Assembly: GCF_023065955.2 (NCBI RefSeq)
Contig: NW_026623100.1
Location: forward strand, 68,576,727-68,640,726
DNA length: 64,000 nucleotides
Source of the DNA: Ursus arctos
Taxonomy: Eukaryota; Chordata; Mammalia; Carnivora; Ursidae
Direction: 5' to 3'
Position 1 is the first letter of the stretch. Every line of letters begins with the position of its first letter. Made by a program: the position numbers and the translations under genes. The notes below the pieces were generated by a model. The model was not told where the DNA came from. It saw nothing but the letters and a program-made list of their open reading frames with translations, and searched no databases. Of this stretch, positions 35,548-46,876 are shown in pieces.

Positions 35548-35640
35548 AGGGACCCACCTTTTAATACCATCTTCTTGGGAATTAAAATTTCAACATATGA
35601 ATTTGGGGGGGACACAGACATTCAGACCACAGCAGCACTA

Positions 35641-36700
35641 TCTGAAGTCACTTTATCTTACTCAAAATGTATCTCACGAGCACAGTGGGTATAGCCTTTC
35701 CTTTCTCATCTCAAAAATTCCCCTGCTTAACTTGAGGTATTGATGTTGCCTACTGTCTGCATATATTAAACATATACACAGTCCCTTTAAATGGCACTTT
35801 TTGAGGTATTGCAACAGACATCTCTAAATCACTTCCAATTTTTTTAGGCTTTCCCTTGAACTTTTAAAGAGATATTATTTTTAAAAAGAAAAGAAAAAAA
35901 TCCCTCTTTCCATCATTTGAGAATGAAATGGAACCAGCAGAGAAAGAGATTTTATAAACATTAAAAAAAAAAAAAAGAAGAAGAAGAAGAAGAAGAAGAA
36001 GAAAAAGAAAATGCAAAGAAAGTTCTTTGTTGTTCTATACTTCAGAATAACCTGGCATTACTCTTACCTGAGCATGGAAGACCAATCTCACAGAACTTTT
36101 GTTGCCCCAGGCTTTAGGACCATGGTTGTAGAGGTCAAATGATTTCTGAGGTTCTGTAATAATTTTCAAAAGCTTCATATTCCTTATCATTTGTAGAGCT
36201 GCAGAATATCAATGAGGGACTTTGTTATGTCTTTGAATAAGTTTCCTACCTCTTTACCACTGGAGCAATGGATATCTGACTAGGCTCTGAGCTCCGTGAA
36301 AGAGACCATCATTTCCCAACCTACTTCATCTTTCTATTCCCAATTCCAGCAGAGTGCCCAGGATTATTTTTTAAACAGTACATTTTTTTTTGAGCGATTG
36401 GATAAATGAAACAATTATGGAGATGGATGCTAACTGTAGAAAAGGCAAATATAGGGAGTCTAGGATAGTAACACCAAATAGGATTAGAGAAGGTGGCCAT
36501 CTTAAAACAGATATTGTGATCAAGAATAGGGAGTTCCCTACATTCACTTCCAGGAAGTTTCCTATGTTTTGGAATTGTTTTATATACCTTGTAGTAGAGA
36601 ATCTCTCTCCTAGTATAATATGGTTTTTTTTGGTGTGTGTCTCTGTGTGTATGCCAAACCTCTGTCTGTTTATTGTGTGGTTTTGATGTGGATTTGGAAT
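35641..36700. other. Unassigned sequence with an A-run/(GAA)n tract
   Basis: Apart from the simple repeat at 35962-36010, nothing recognised. Confidence 0.4.
35962..36010. repeat. Poly-A followed by (GAA)n
   Basis: About fourteen A then ten GAA units. Confidence 0.95.
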
Positions 36701-36705
36701 ATAGT

Positions 36706-37345
36706 TGAGGTTCGGTGGGGTGAGGTCTGGAGACAAGGACCAAGAAAGAATTCTTGAGATGTTTTTGGTGCAAAATGGTGGTTTATTAAAGCACAGGGAC
36801 AGGACCCATGGGCAGAAAGAGCTGTTGTCCTGGGATTGTGAGGGGTGGCTGATTACATACTATGGGGTTGGGATAGTTAGGAAAAAGGGAGGTTTCCAGA
36901 GAACTTTCATATGCTAAAGAGGACCTAGGAGATAACCAGAGGCCTTGCCATTGTCAAGTGAAGGTTGTTTACCCCTGTAGTAAGGCATTAACATTAATAT
37001 AGTTGGGAACTTCCTAGAGGAACATTACACTCTGCTGGCTTCAATTATCTGTCAATGGGCTACAGGTTATAAGGGCATTTAATTGTATCTGCATTTCCTT
37101 CTGGAAGCTAGGTTATTGATAGAAATGCTTTGTTCTTTAGATTGCTAAGACATTTGTAAACTGAGGGAGACTCAGGTCTTGTAGGATTGTGAGCTCTATA
37201 GGTTAACTGTTTGTTTTTCCTTTCTTTAGCTTTAGGGCAGCCAGGAGTGCCTGAGGAGTGTCCCAAATATCACATGGGGGGGGGGGTGTCAGCTTCTGTT
37301 TTGTCCTTAGCTTGCCTTCTGTTCCCTCATCACAGAGATCTCAGA
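36706..37345 (-). mobile_element. Solitary LTR, class-I (ERV1-like), antisense
   Basis: Plus-strand text includes 'gacaaggaccaagaaagaat', 'tggtttattaaagcacaggg' (the complement of an AATAAA polyadenylation signal near 36783), 'aactttcatatgctaaagag', 'cattacactctgctggcttc' and 'ccttagcttgccttctgttc'. I recognise this as an ERV1-type LTR of carnivores, antisense and with no internal coding region. The boundaries and the 4-6 bp target repeat are unresolved; TG at 36706 is a possible edge. A G11 run at 37276-37286 lies near its 5' end. Confidence 0.7.
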
Positions 37346-38049
37346 GATGTAATAGACTCACAGTCATCAAATCAATTGTTGTTGTTGTTAAGCTAAGGAT
37401 TTAATTTGGTAGGCTGTGAGTGTAAACACATTATCCATGGTCAGCAACATGATTTGGCCACAAATAAAGCCTTTTAATAGTTAGAATTTACCAATTTTTT
37501 ATTTTACTCACCATGGGGGAGGGGCGAATAAGCAAATATTTACCTTAATTACCTCATTTAACATAAATATAAATGTAAATATAAATATACATATAAATAT
37601 ATATGTATATATAATTCCCTACATTCCCTCCTTCCCCTCCATTTCCCTCTCTGTACCTCTCATTACTTTTCCTCTTTCTTTCTCTTCATCTCCCTCTTAT
37701 TTATTTATTTTATAAAGGAATACATGGAATGGGAACCCAAACTAGGAGGGATCTCTTTCCTCTCTGCCTCATTTCTTGGTAGAGAGAAGTGGACTTTGGA
37801 CTTTTCCCAAAACTTCTACTTTTACCCTTAAAGGAGAAGAGGCCTGGGGTTTAGGAAATAAGAGCATTGCCATATTTTAGTGTGAGCCATTGTCTATAAA
37901 TACCCTCAACCATCACCTTCTTCTTGGTATTATACTTCCCAAGAAGCCTCTCTTCAGGCCACGGAGAGGTGCATTTTGGTATGAACAGTGACTGAGGTTC
38001 AGGAATCTCAAGAGATTTGGATGTGATTTAGTGTCCAGGATTTTCAGTT
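37346..38049. other. Unassigned sequence
   Basis: Contains an AT-rich ATAAAT/TATA stretch at 37562-37612; nothing else recognised. Confidence 0.4.
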
Positions 38050-38200
38050 GCCAAACTCTGCTGGAGTCAGAAGGCCTGGGCTTGGGAACTGTTTTGCTTA
38101 GTCTCCTGTCTGGGTCTGTGTTCTTCTGTAACTTGGGCGGGTATCGCCTCTGCCTGCTTCACTGAGGTGTTCTGAGATCCGATTAAATAGGGCAGAAAAA
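38050..38200 (+). mobile_element. MIR, sense, degraded
   Basis: 'gagtcagaaggcctgggctt', 'ttcttctgtaacttgggcgg' and 'tgttctgagatccgattaaa' follow the MIR order from the tRNA-related core into the 3' part. Confidence 0.5.
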
Positions 38201-38214
38201 GCATTAATTATAAA

Positions 38215-39315
38215 AGAAAAAAAATGATCATGGAATTGTATTACGCTTGATAAAACAACAGAAGAAGTCATTAGGAGAGAGAAAAAGCAACCCTCAATGG
38301 GGAGATGTTATTGACTTAACACCTATCCAACAAGGACTCCTATCTAGAATATATAGAGTACTCCTAAAAATCAATAAGAAAAAGGGAAAACAATGCAGTA
38401 GGAAACTAGGCAAAAAATGTGAATGTAACTCCTCAAAGGAGGATGTCCAAACGACCAGTAAAAATATGAAAAGGTGCTTAACTTTATTAATTATTTGGCA
38501 TGTCACAGACAATGTCCAAATGGTAAAAAAAAATTTATGAAAATGTGATCAGGTGGGGGTCATTTAATCAAAATGGGATACCACTATACTCTCATCAAAA
38601 TTGCCAGAACAGCAATAATAATAATAATAATGCCATAAAAACTGCATGTTGAGTATGCAAGTCCCCTGGGATACTCATCATACAATGATGGTAATGGTGT
38701 ACATTTCTACAACCACTTTAGAATCCTGCTTGGTAGTGTCTACTACAATTGAACATATGTACACTCTAGGACTCAACGTTCCACTTCTGAAATTTTCCTA
38801 TAGAAATTCACATATGTAATCACCAAAATGCATGGACAAAAATGTTTGCAGCAGAACTATTCATAATGCTATAAATAAGTAATTGCCCAAATGTCCACCA
38901 ACAGGGGACTATCTAAATTGTGGTTCATTTACAAAGTGGGATGCTACACAGTGATGACACTGAATGGATTACAACTCCAAGCAACCATATGGGTGACTCT
39001 CAAATGTAATGTTGACTGAAAGAAGGAAGACACAAAAGGATTATTAGCATGTGATTTCATTTATATAAAATTCCAGAGCAGGCAAATTAATTGTTGGTAA
39101 TAGAAGACAGGATAATTTTCTATTACCTCCTTGGGTGGAAGGCGGTGACTGTTGAGGGGCCATGAGGGAGCCTTCTATTGTACTAATATTCTTTTTCTTG
39201 AGCTGCATAGCTGGTTACAAAGGGGTATTGAATTCTGAAAATTCAACTGGCTGAACACTTATGATGTAAGCACTATTCTTTATGTCTATTATACCTCAAT
39301 ACAAAGGTTAAAAAT
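38215..39315 (+). mobile_element. L1M 3' half, sense
   Basis: Order of the ORF2 C-terminus and 3' UTR: 'ccaacaaggactcctatcta', 'atatgaaaaggtgcttaact', 'cactatactctcatcaaaat', 'cagcagaactattcataatg', 'ccaaatgtccaccaacaggg', 'tattatacctcaatacaaag'. 5'-truncated, decayed, with a (AAT)n expansion at 38613-38631. Confidence 0.92.
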
Positions 39316-40064
39316 ATTATCCTGTAAGTTGTCTTGAGATTCAAAAATGACGGAAAATTTTTCCAGTAGAAATGCATTCTATTTGTCGGAAATTCTATGC
39401 ATGGGAAAGAGAAATTATGACCTGTTTCTAGTCAAGGAGCAAGTTCAGCCTAAGGAAAAAAAAAATGATGTAGACTTGAATTCAATGGAGAAGAATCAAG
39501 GAATTAAAGAAAGGAGAATATTTATGGTAGAATCCTGGATTTATGTGTAAACAAGTCTGACTAGAAATTGGAGAAAAAGTGGCTGGCATGAAGTTCTGGT
39601 AGAACTCCAATTTAAAGAGTTTGTTCTGAATTCTGAGATATTGAAAGAGTTTGATCTCTTACCACAGAATAAAAACAGCAACAACAACAACAACAACAAC
39701 AAAACCAGGTAGAATGACAGAAGGACCAGATGTGGGGTCTGAAGTCCAACATGGAATGAGGGGGAGAGGTGAGGAACAGTTCGGTACAATGAATAAAGTC
39801 CTTGGTCATGAGGTTACTGCGGCCTGTAAATTCTTTTTTATTTAACCAGACTATCATGTGTTATGACAGAAATTAAAGTCAACATCCGTTCTAAGGGTCT
39901 CAGAGAACTGGAACTTCATTATGAGTTTACATATTTGTCCACATATACTATCTCTATTTACAGTGAGGAATCTCAACTATCCTCACATTAATATGTGGGA
40001 AAACTATAATTTTTGTTTTTTAAAGCATCGTTTAAAAACCTGGCGGTCTTCTCTTCCTTCTCAG
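39316..40064. other. Unassigned sequence
   Basis: Holds a (CAA)n tract at 39676-39705. The last 20 bases are a strong pyrimidine tract ending in CAG. Confidence 0.4.
39676..39705. repeat. (CAA)n microsatellite
   Basis: Nine to ten CAA units. Confidence 0.94.
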
Positions 40065-40127
40065 CCAAAATGGAGTAGTAGATTGCACTCCATTTATGAA
40101 CCGGCAGTACGTTCACTCGCAGCGTGG
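40065..40127 (+). other. Exon-like 63-bp segment
   Basis: A strong 3' splice-site pattern (CTTCTCTTCCTTCTCAG ending at 40064) precedes a 63-bp segment followed by GTAGGA at 40128. The length is a multiple of three. Two frames are open: one reads PKWSSRLHSIYEPAVRSLAA, the other QNGVVDCTPFMNRQYVHSQR. The segment and its edge hold several CpGs (CCGG, ACGT, TCGC, GCGT) in otherwise CpG-poor DNA. The protein is not recognised and no neighbouring exon is evident, so this is only a candidate microexon. Confidence 0.25.
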
Positions 40128-41309
40128 GTAGGATTACCATAAATTAAGGCAAAACTACAACGCTAAGCAAAAGAACAGAATGTGTTTGGCAATGGGCTAT
40201 CCTTGACTTTGTAATCATTTGTTTTAGTTCTAATCTGCACACTCCAGTAATCTGCCAGCCAAAGAGGCTTGTGAATTAGCAAGGTTTAGCTGTTTATAAA
40301 ACACATGCATAAATATACGCGGGGCCTGTGTTTGCATACAGGGTGTGCGCTTCTGTGTGCAGATGCGACTGTGTGGGAATGGGCCAAACTCTGGATGTCT
40401 TGGGGGGAATGTGAATGTGTGGGTCTGTGTCTCTGTATGTTGAGTGGGTACGTATGTCTGTGTGTGAGGAGGACTTGGAGTTGTCATGCACACAGTTGTG
40501 CTGGCAAGAATTTTCTCATGAAGGACTGCCACAGCCAGAGGTTTGTGCAATTGTGCCTTGTCTATTCAACCACAGTCAGTATAATCATGGAGCAGCTGGG
40601 GATCTTCAAGATGTTCCGTAGAAGAGGTCACAGCGAGAAGAGGTGGCATGCTCAGAGTCACATGGATAATAGAGAACTACTCCTAAAAATAACTACAGAA
40701 TGAAGGAATTTTTAAGTCCATTGAGTAACACTGGCTCTGAGAGTTGTAATCAGAAGCAGAAGTCAACAGTTGGAAGGTAGGCAGTTCCCATTCAGGGTAC
40801 TCTCAGTGTCACTTTCTTTATTTGCTTTGGTGTGGTAATATGGTGGCCATTGTCCCACTTGCTGGAGCCTCTGGAGACCGAAGAGTGAAACACAGGGAGG
40901 ATATAAGGAGACATTCCGGTATGAGATCCTGGTTAATACAGGGTGTGCACATACCAGTGTACCTATGTGTGTGTATACGTGGCTTTAAGTATACAGAAAC
41001 TAGGTAGTGACAATATGCTATGAGGTCAGTAAGTGACCTTCCCTTCCATGCTTACTTATGTATTAAATTCTCCTAATAATAGGAAACAGCTTTTTCTTTT
41101 CCACGTGATAGAGGGTAGCAATTGGTCTCCCTAGGAAGCTTGGAGTCATCTGGAGGGGTAACAAACCGATATTTAGAACCCTTCCCAAGGACGGGGCTGA
41201 AAACTGGACAAACGAGAGAGTGTGAAGATACCAGGAATAGGGGAAGTATAAAAAAGAGAAGAAGGGCTCATGAGCTAAGTTTCACTGGTGCAGAATTTGC
41301 TGTGTTGGC
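40128..41309. other. Unassigned sequence with a degenerate GT-rich stretch
   Basis: 40300-40480 is enriched in TGTG/GTGT words without being a clean repeat. The rest shows nothing recognisable. Confidence 0.4.

Positions 41310-41338
<29 letters not shown>
41310..41338. repeat. (GT)n microsatellite
   Basis: Fourteen GT units. Confidence 0.95.
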
Positions 41339-41340
<2 letters not shown>

Positions 41341-41789
41341 TGGGCATGTACACACATGAACACATATTGAATATATAAATTACCAGCACATTTTCTCTGT
41401 TGTGAAGTATTCAAGTGCCAGATATAGGTGGTTCTTGGAAGTACTTACGGAACATATGCTGTGCTATTCCACCATCTGTAGCCTAGGACTTTGGATCAGA
41501 TTCTGTTGCTTTGCTTTGGGGCAAGGAAGAAGGAAATGAGCAGATTTCTCCCTCATTTGTGACTCCTCTGCCCAACCAACTGAGTCCTGTGACTCTAAGC
41601 TTACATGGGTGTAATTCATGCCTCTCCTTGGGGTGCACTTGAAACTTGATCTTTCAAGTTAAGAACCAGCTCTGTTCTCACTTGAAGGGGAAAATTTTAC
41701 CCTTGCAGACAACGCTGTGGAAGCAATTGTACTTAACAGTGTGTTTGTCCAAATTCTTCAAATATACCAGTTTTTTTTCTTCCCTCAGG
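41339..41789. other. Unassigned sequence
   Basis: Nothing recognised. Confidence 0.4.
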
Positions 41790-42190
41790 ACTTCATGAAT
41801 TTCACTCCCAACTGTCATTGCCTTCCTTGCCTTGATATAGTCTAGCTACAACTAATCTGATCACTCTCTACCCATAGCTTTTGTAACAAAATGTAAACTC
41901 TTAATTTAGCTACATAAAACTGTTCATGGCCAGATTCTGCCTACCTTTGCTGACTCATGTCTCACTACTATTATATCTATTCTGTTGTCCCTACCACTTA
42001 AATGTATGTGAAGTTACACCAATTTGCCACTCTCTAGGATGCCAGATATGTTATTTCTTCTGCCTGGAGGGATGAGGGGCAGTAGGCATCCCTCCCTCAA
42101 CCCCCTGCTCCACCGAGCTCTCCATTCCTGATGTCACCACACCAGGCTCTTATAACACTGTGAGCCTTCAAGCTCTCCTGGCTGAGTCAT
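41790..42190 (+). mobile_element. L2, sense, internal 3' part
   Basis: 'aaaactgttcatggccagat', 'ctgcctacctttgctgactc', 'tgtctcactactattatatc' and 'ttatttcttctgcctggagg' follow the L2 3' UTR order upstream of its terminus. Confidence 0.65.
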
Positions 42191-42233
42191 AGAAAGAGAA
42201 ATCTTTCCATTTGTCCTCTAAAGATAAGGAGAC

Positions 42234-42891
42234 TTTTTTTTTTTTTTTAATTAGAACAGTGAGGGGGGAAAATAGGAAAAAAAAGCATGCAACAAAACAT
42301 AGATTTTATTAAGTTATACAAAATGGGTTCCTTATTAAAATAACTTGCCCCAAAGGACTTAACTATCCCGGTTCGCTCCAATCTTGCCTTGGCTGAACCA
42401 GGGAATAAACAGATTTCCTGAGACTTAGCCAGTGTTCTGCCACTGTCTTGGGAGGTTTTCTCCTTTGCTCCAGGGGACATTGCTGATCCATATTGCTTCG
42501 TTCTGGAAATTTGAAAAGGGCAATCAGATGTTACACTGCATGATTTTTCATCTACATGCTCACACAGAGGGCTGCAGTGAGGGCGTTGAGTGAGGTGACC
42601 TCCAGGATTAGCCCTCCCTGGGTCTTTCTCCCTAGCATCCTCCCTTGCATCCCTAGCTGAATTTTTAGACCTTGCCGCTGAAACTGGCTTCTCACTCATC
42701 CTCAGGGTGATTCTGACCTGACCAAACTTGGAGTAGAAGAAGCAAACTTCGTAATTAATTACGATCTGGGACCTCTTAATGACGCAGCTTGTCAGATGGC
42801 AGCAGTGATGTGAATGGAGACTTGAAGCACCACTTGTGGGGTGATAAGCTCCATTCCGCTGCTGGCTGTCTCTTGGTTGCCATGGCAACAT
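42234..42891 (-). other. 214-codon open frame ending in an A-tract: retrocopy or single-exon transcript
   Basis: On the minus strand a frame opens at ATG 42889-42891 and runs 214 codons to TAA 42247-42249, the last codon touching an A15 tract (T15 at 42234-42248 on the plus strand). AATAAA lies at 42305-42310, about 55 bases before the A-tract. The inner part from MSEKPVSAARSKNSARDARE is hydrophilic and Ser/Lys/Arg-rich; the last 30 residues are hydrophobic and look like read-through of a 3' UTR. A transcript-like 3' end with a genomic A-tract suits a processed retrocopy, but I find no matching target repeat for AAAGATAAGGAGAC (42219-42232). I do not recognise the parent gene. Confidence 0.35.
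42876..42889. promoter_or_regulatory. Perfect RFX X-box palindrome
   Basis: GTTGCCATGGCAAC fits the X-box consensus (GTNRCC, short gap, RGYAAC) on both strands. RFX factors bind such sites, often in promoters of ciliary genes. It overlaps the first codon of the minus-strand open frame, so it sits where a promoter or first exon would lie. Confidence 0.55.
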
Positions 42892-43419
42892 CCTTGCTCT
42901 AGGGCTCTGTGACTATGTGAGGGGTTGCAGGGATGAATTTGTGGCAGCCTTTGGGAGTCAGTCCTGAGGCTGAAGGACCACTCCCCATAATGCCCCAGGG
43001 ATAGTGCTTTCTCTGCTCTATCAGTCAAAAAGGAGAATGTGGCATGGCTATTTGAGGCTGTTGGTTTGTGTTGTTCAAAAACGTACTTGAACGCTGGGTT
43101 GCAAGAAGTCGGAAAGCTGAAGAGTAGAACAGGGGTTCTTGGCTGCTGAGGCCTGGCATTAGTGGCATGAGGAATGAGTTACGACTTCAGACAGTAAATA
43201 ACTTGGGAAGCTTTGATGCTCTGAGGCATTGGAATGCTGGATGATGGAGCAGAGCTGGCTTTTTTAACTCATGTTTGCCCTGTGCTGGTGGTTCTCAGGA
43301 TGGGTCCTGTCTCTGGCTCACTTTCATATGTTTATATGAACTCTGTTTCTTTTTCCAGTCCATAGGAATCTCCACTGCATTCCAATTCCCAGCAGGGCCA
43401 TGGTTTCTGAGCTGGCATT
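42892..43419. other. Unassigned sequence upstream of the X-box
   Basis: Somewhat higher GC than average with a few CpGs; no repeat recognised. Confidence 0.35.
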
Positions 43420-43535
43420 TTTGTTGTTGTTGTTGTTTAGCTTTATTGAAGTACAAGTGACAAATAAAAATTATATATGTTTACAATGTACAGCTTGATG
43501 TTTTGATATACATACACATTGTGAAATGAATCTGT
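43420..43535 (-). mobile_element. L1 3' terminus, antisense
   Basis: 'tgttgttgttgtttagcttt', 'attgaagtacaagtgacaaa', 'gttttgatatacatacacat' and 'tgtgaaatga' are the antisense of an L1M 3' UTR end. Confidence 0.85.
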
Positions 43536-44119
43536 GGGGAGGCCTGCAAGGCATGCTGAGGGTGAGCACTTTGCCTGGGTCTGGAGTGGCCTCTGCATCT
43601 TGCTCCCACTCATGGTGCCCGCTCTCCTAATGCAGGATGTCTGTACTTGAAAATATTTAGATAGAGAACAGTTTATTTACCCAATTTATATTACCCAATT
43701 CCTGTTAGGGAGAGCGTTGTAAGAATTTGAGAAAATATCTTAAATATTTTGCAATGGGAGGTGGTATTCAGCAAGGGGGATCCAAGTAGCGAAAGATGGT
43801 GTTGAAACAGGTTTTTGGGGAGAGTGACAGCTGCTGCTTGGAGGGCGTTCGTTTCACTTAGTACAGTGAGATAAGGAGGGAATCCGGGTCGGGATTTGGA
43901 CAGAGATGAATGGCTCCACAAACAGCAAGGAGCGGAATTAGAAATTCAGGGACATTCCAGAATGGAGGCAAGAATTGGATGGTAATCTAGATGCCAGAAA
44001 CAGGGATGTGTGATAGGTGATAATCACACCCAATGCTTCCTTAAGATTAATACTATGTTCTCTTATTAATTAATCTTTGGCATATTACCCAGTGTACTTT
44101 TCATAAGCCAGGATAGCAG
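43536..44119. other. Unassigned sequence
   Basis: Nothing recognised. Confidence 0.4.
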
Positions 44120-44225
44120 TAATAACACTTCCTAAATGTGTATAATGTAAAGTAGTTTCCTTGTATTATCTCACTTATACTAAGCAGGTCAGGATGGTTT
44201 TGCCTGTTTTCTAGATGAGAACACA
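44120..44225 (+). mobile_element. MIR, sense, partial
   Basis: 'ttgtattatctcacttatac' followed by 'ctgttttctagatgagaaca' fit the MIR core ('...cccattttacagatgagg'). Confidence 0.5.
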
Positions 44226-46042
44226 TTGGGCATGTTTTCTAGATAAAAACACCTAATTTTACCAAGTGTTATTTCCCAGTACAATGATCTGTGTATGTTG
44301 AAATTCTCAGACATAAAAATTACATTAAATTTATGTATAGTTTATTTATTCAGCAATTATGCCTAAACCTAAACCTAAGATAGGATAGGAAATTCAAGTT
44401 ATAGGGTTATTGTATCATGGAAGTCAAGGGTCATCTTCCATACATGGGTTGGCTTCAAGTCTAGTATGGAATTTATTGGTGTGTCTCTGTTCTTCTCTTC
44501 TGCATTGAAACACTGTGAATCCTACCTTCTGGTTCACTGTCAGCCCTCCCCTGGAATTCTTATTCTGGTCTCTTCAAGGCTCAATCAGTATTTTCTTGTC
44601 CTATAATTAGGAAAAGGCGATATGTAGTTCCTACTCTTGGGCATAAGGTCCTCAATCTCATAGATTAATTTGTTACTCTTTTCAGAGTACCTATTGCTTT
44701 TTAGAAAGGGGTTTTGGGGAAAATTATACTGGAGGAAGCTTGCTGCTGAGAGAATATGAGTCAAGTTTTAGAAGCCTGCCCTGCTTTCAGTAACTGGGTG
44801 TTACGGCACCCAAGGAGCTTGCCCTAAGCTGCGCTGTTAGGTTTTATACATCATCTTAGAACAACCTTGCTTGCTAGAAGTTTCATATTTACAGACAGTA
44901 CTTTTACCTTTGGGTTCTCCAATTAGGTTATAGATAAGGGATCTTAAAATATCTCTCAAGGACCACAAAAACTCAAATGACTTCTTAGTCTCTTACAAAG
45001 AGGGCAAGATATAGTGAGGACAATGAGGACTATGGCAAATATGCACATAAATTTTTATATAAATATGTATTATACATATAAATACATGCATATATGAAAC
45101 ACTGCACCTTCCAAACTAACAAATCTACAGCCATAAGAAGTCTGAAGTTTTTCCGTCTAAAAACCTCTATTATTGGACTAGAAAATTAATTCCAAAGTCG
45201 AAAAAGAAAAAAATAAGAAAGGGCCACGGATGAAGAGCTTAGCTTTTTGATTCTTTAGTCTGCAATGAATCTTATAGATGGATGCTCAGTACATTCTGGT
45301 GAAGGCTCATCAGCCCACTGAGACCCTGGTGGGAACCTTGAATCATACACTATGCAGAGCCAGGGATCAGAAATGGGCATCCCAGGAAGACATATTTCTG
45401 TCTCTGAGCCTCTGGTCACCAGGAAGGAGAGGTGGCCTTGGACAATGACAGTCATGACTGAAGGTCAGAGTAGAATCAATTCCTTAACCAGTTACTCGGT
45501 ATAGCAATAATTCAGAGTTTAGATCAGATTACTAAGAGAATGGTGTGGGGTAAAATATGTTTTGTGTCTGAAGATTGTCTTACTGAGTCTTGTGTTCACT
45601 GTGTTGATGAGTCATTTTGAACCATTGGATTTTTCTTTTTCACATTTAGATTCATACTTCAATATGGTACATTACAGCTTTAACCCAACTGCTATCAGAT
45701 TCTGCATTGGGAATTTGGTTGAGATAAGAGGTTATCAAGTAAACAATTAGAATCATGAGGGAGTAGGGAAGGTGTTCTTCTAGTGGTGTTGCTTCAGGGG
45801 ATATGTTTGTTAGCACTTGGCTTTGTTGAAATGTGCACATTATATTTGGGAGATCTTGAGAGGCTTTTTAAAGTTTAATTGCTGCAAATCTCTTGTTATC
45901 GTGCTTTCCTCTGAGATTTACACAGCCCTAAATGCTTTCCAGTATGAAAATTATTCTTTCCTATATTGTTTTGCCTGAAAAAGTAGAGTGTGATGAGCTG
46001 TGGGAAAGAACAGCTTTCATTCTCTAGAGTCGGTAAAAGTGT
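44226..46042. other. Unassigned sequence, about 1.8 kb
   Basis: 44340-45010 reads like an old LTR in antisense (a TTTATTTATT block near one edge) but I cannot name it. 45050-45095 is AT-rich. No gene recognised. Confidence 0.35.
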
Positions 46043-46660
46043 GTGTATTAGTTTGCTACGGCTGCCATAATGACATACCACAGACTGGGGGGCTTAAACA
46101 ATAGACCATTATTTTCTCACAGTTCTGGAGGCTGGAAGTTTGAGTTCAAAGTATTGGCAAACATGGTCTCTTCCAATACCTTTGTCCTTGGCTTTCAGAT
46201 GGCTGCCTTCTCCCTGGGACTCACATAGTCTTTCTTCTGTGTGTACACATGTATCTCTTTGCATGTCCCAGTGTCCTTTCCTTGTAATGACATTAGATAG
46301 TTGGATTAGGGGCCAACTCAAAGACTTTGTTTTAACTTGATCACCTATTTAAAGGTCTCATCTCCAAATACAGTCACATTCTGAGGTCCTGTGGTTTAGA
46401 GAGTCAACGAAGGAATTTTTTTTTAAGATTTTATTTATTAGAGAGAGAGAGAATGAGCACATGAGCAGGGGGTGGTGGTGGTGGGGGTAATGGGAGAGAG
46501 AGAAGCAGACTCATTGCTGAGCAGGGAGTCCAAAAACATGGGACTAGGTCCCAGGACCCCAAGATCATGACCCGAGCCAAAGGCAGATGCTTAACCTACT
46601 GAGCCACCCAGGTGCCCCCAACAAAGGAATTGTGAGGGGATACAGTTCAGCCCATAAAAA
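46043..46660 (-). mobile_element. MLT1-type MaLR LTR, antisense, split by a SINE
   Basis: Plus-strand text 'tgtattagtttgctacggct', 'gccataatgacataccacag', 'ctcacagttctggaggctgg', 'aaaggtctcatctccaaata', then after the SINE 'gggatacagttcagcccata' is an antisense MLT1 LTR. Confidence 0.9.
46418..46618 (-). mobile_element. CAN-SINE, antisense, inside MLT1
   Basis: Complement of head at 46590-46618, GA-rich body, T-run at its left edge. Target repeats CAACGAAGGAATT (46405-46417) and CAACAAAGGAATT (46619-46631) differ at one base. A GGT-rich run at 46470-46486 lies in the body. Confidence 0.96.
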
Positions 46661-46876
46661 AGCATAACTGCTTTCAGGGTTGGACTAAATGATGGGTAAG
46701 AACTCTTTTTGGATATATAAGTGTAGGATTCTCTGATTCTGGAACTTGCTTTACCTATGACTTCTGAAAAATCAGACCTTCATAGAAAGCTGGTTTTCTG
46801 TTTCTCTTTCATGCACTGTGCTGGCCAGATAGCATCAGCTTACCCCAAAGAATCAAAAGCAGACATGACCTCCTGT

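Larger units (their letters stand above)
35041..35640 (-). mobile_element. MaLR-type LTR, antisense, split by a SINE
   Basis: Plus-strand text 'tggggctgctataacaaaat', 'ccagactgggtggcttataa', 'cagaaatttatttctcatgg', then after the SINE 'ccaccttttaataccatctt', 'aaaatttcaacatatgaatt', 'gggggggacacagacattca' is the antisense of a MaLR (MST/MLT1-like) LTR. The SINE at 35329-35547 divides it. Confidence 0.85.

Noticed and set aside
36321..36773. Overlapping minus-strand open frames of 121 and 150 codons
   Set aside because: Partly LTR sequence and partly low-complexity; the residues do not resemble any viral or host protein family, and two frames are open at once, which points to composition.
40300..40480. 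GT-rich region as a Z-DNA or regulatory element
   Set aside because: Too degenerate to separate from decayed microsatellite sequence.
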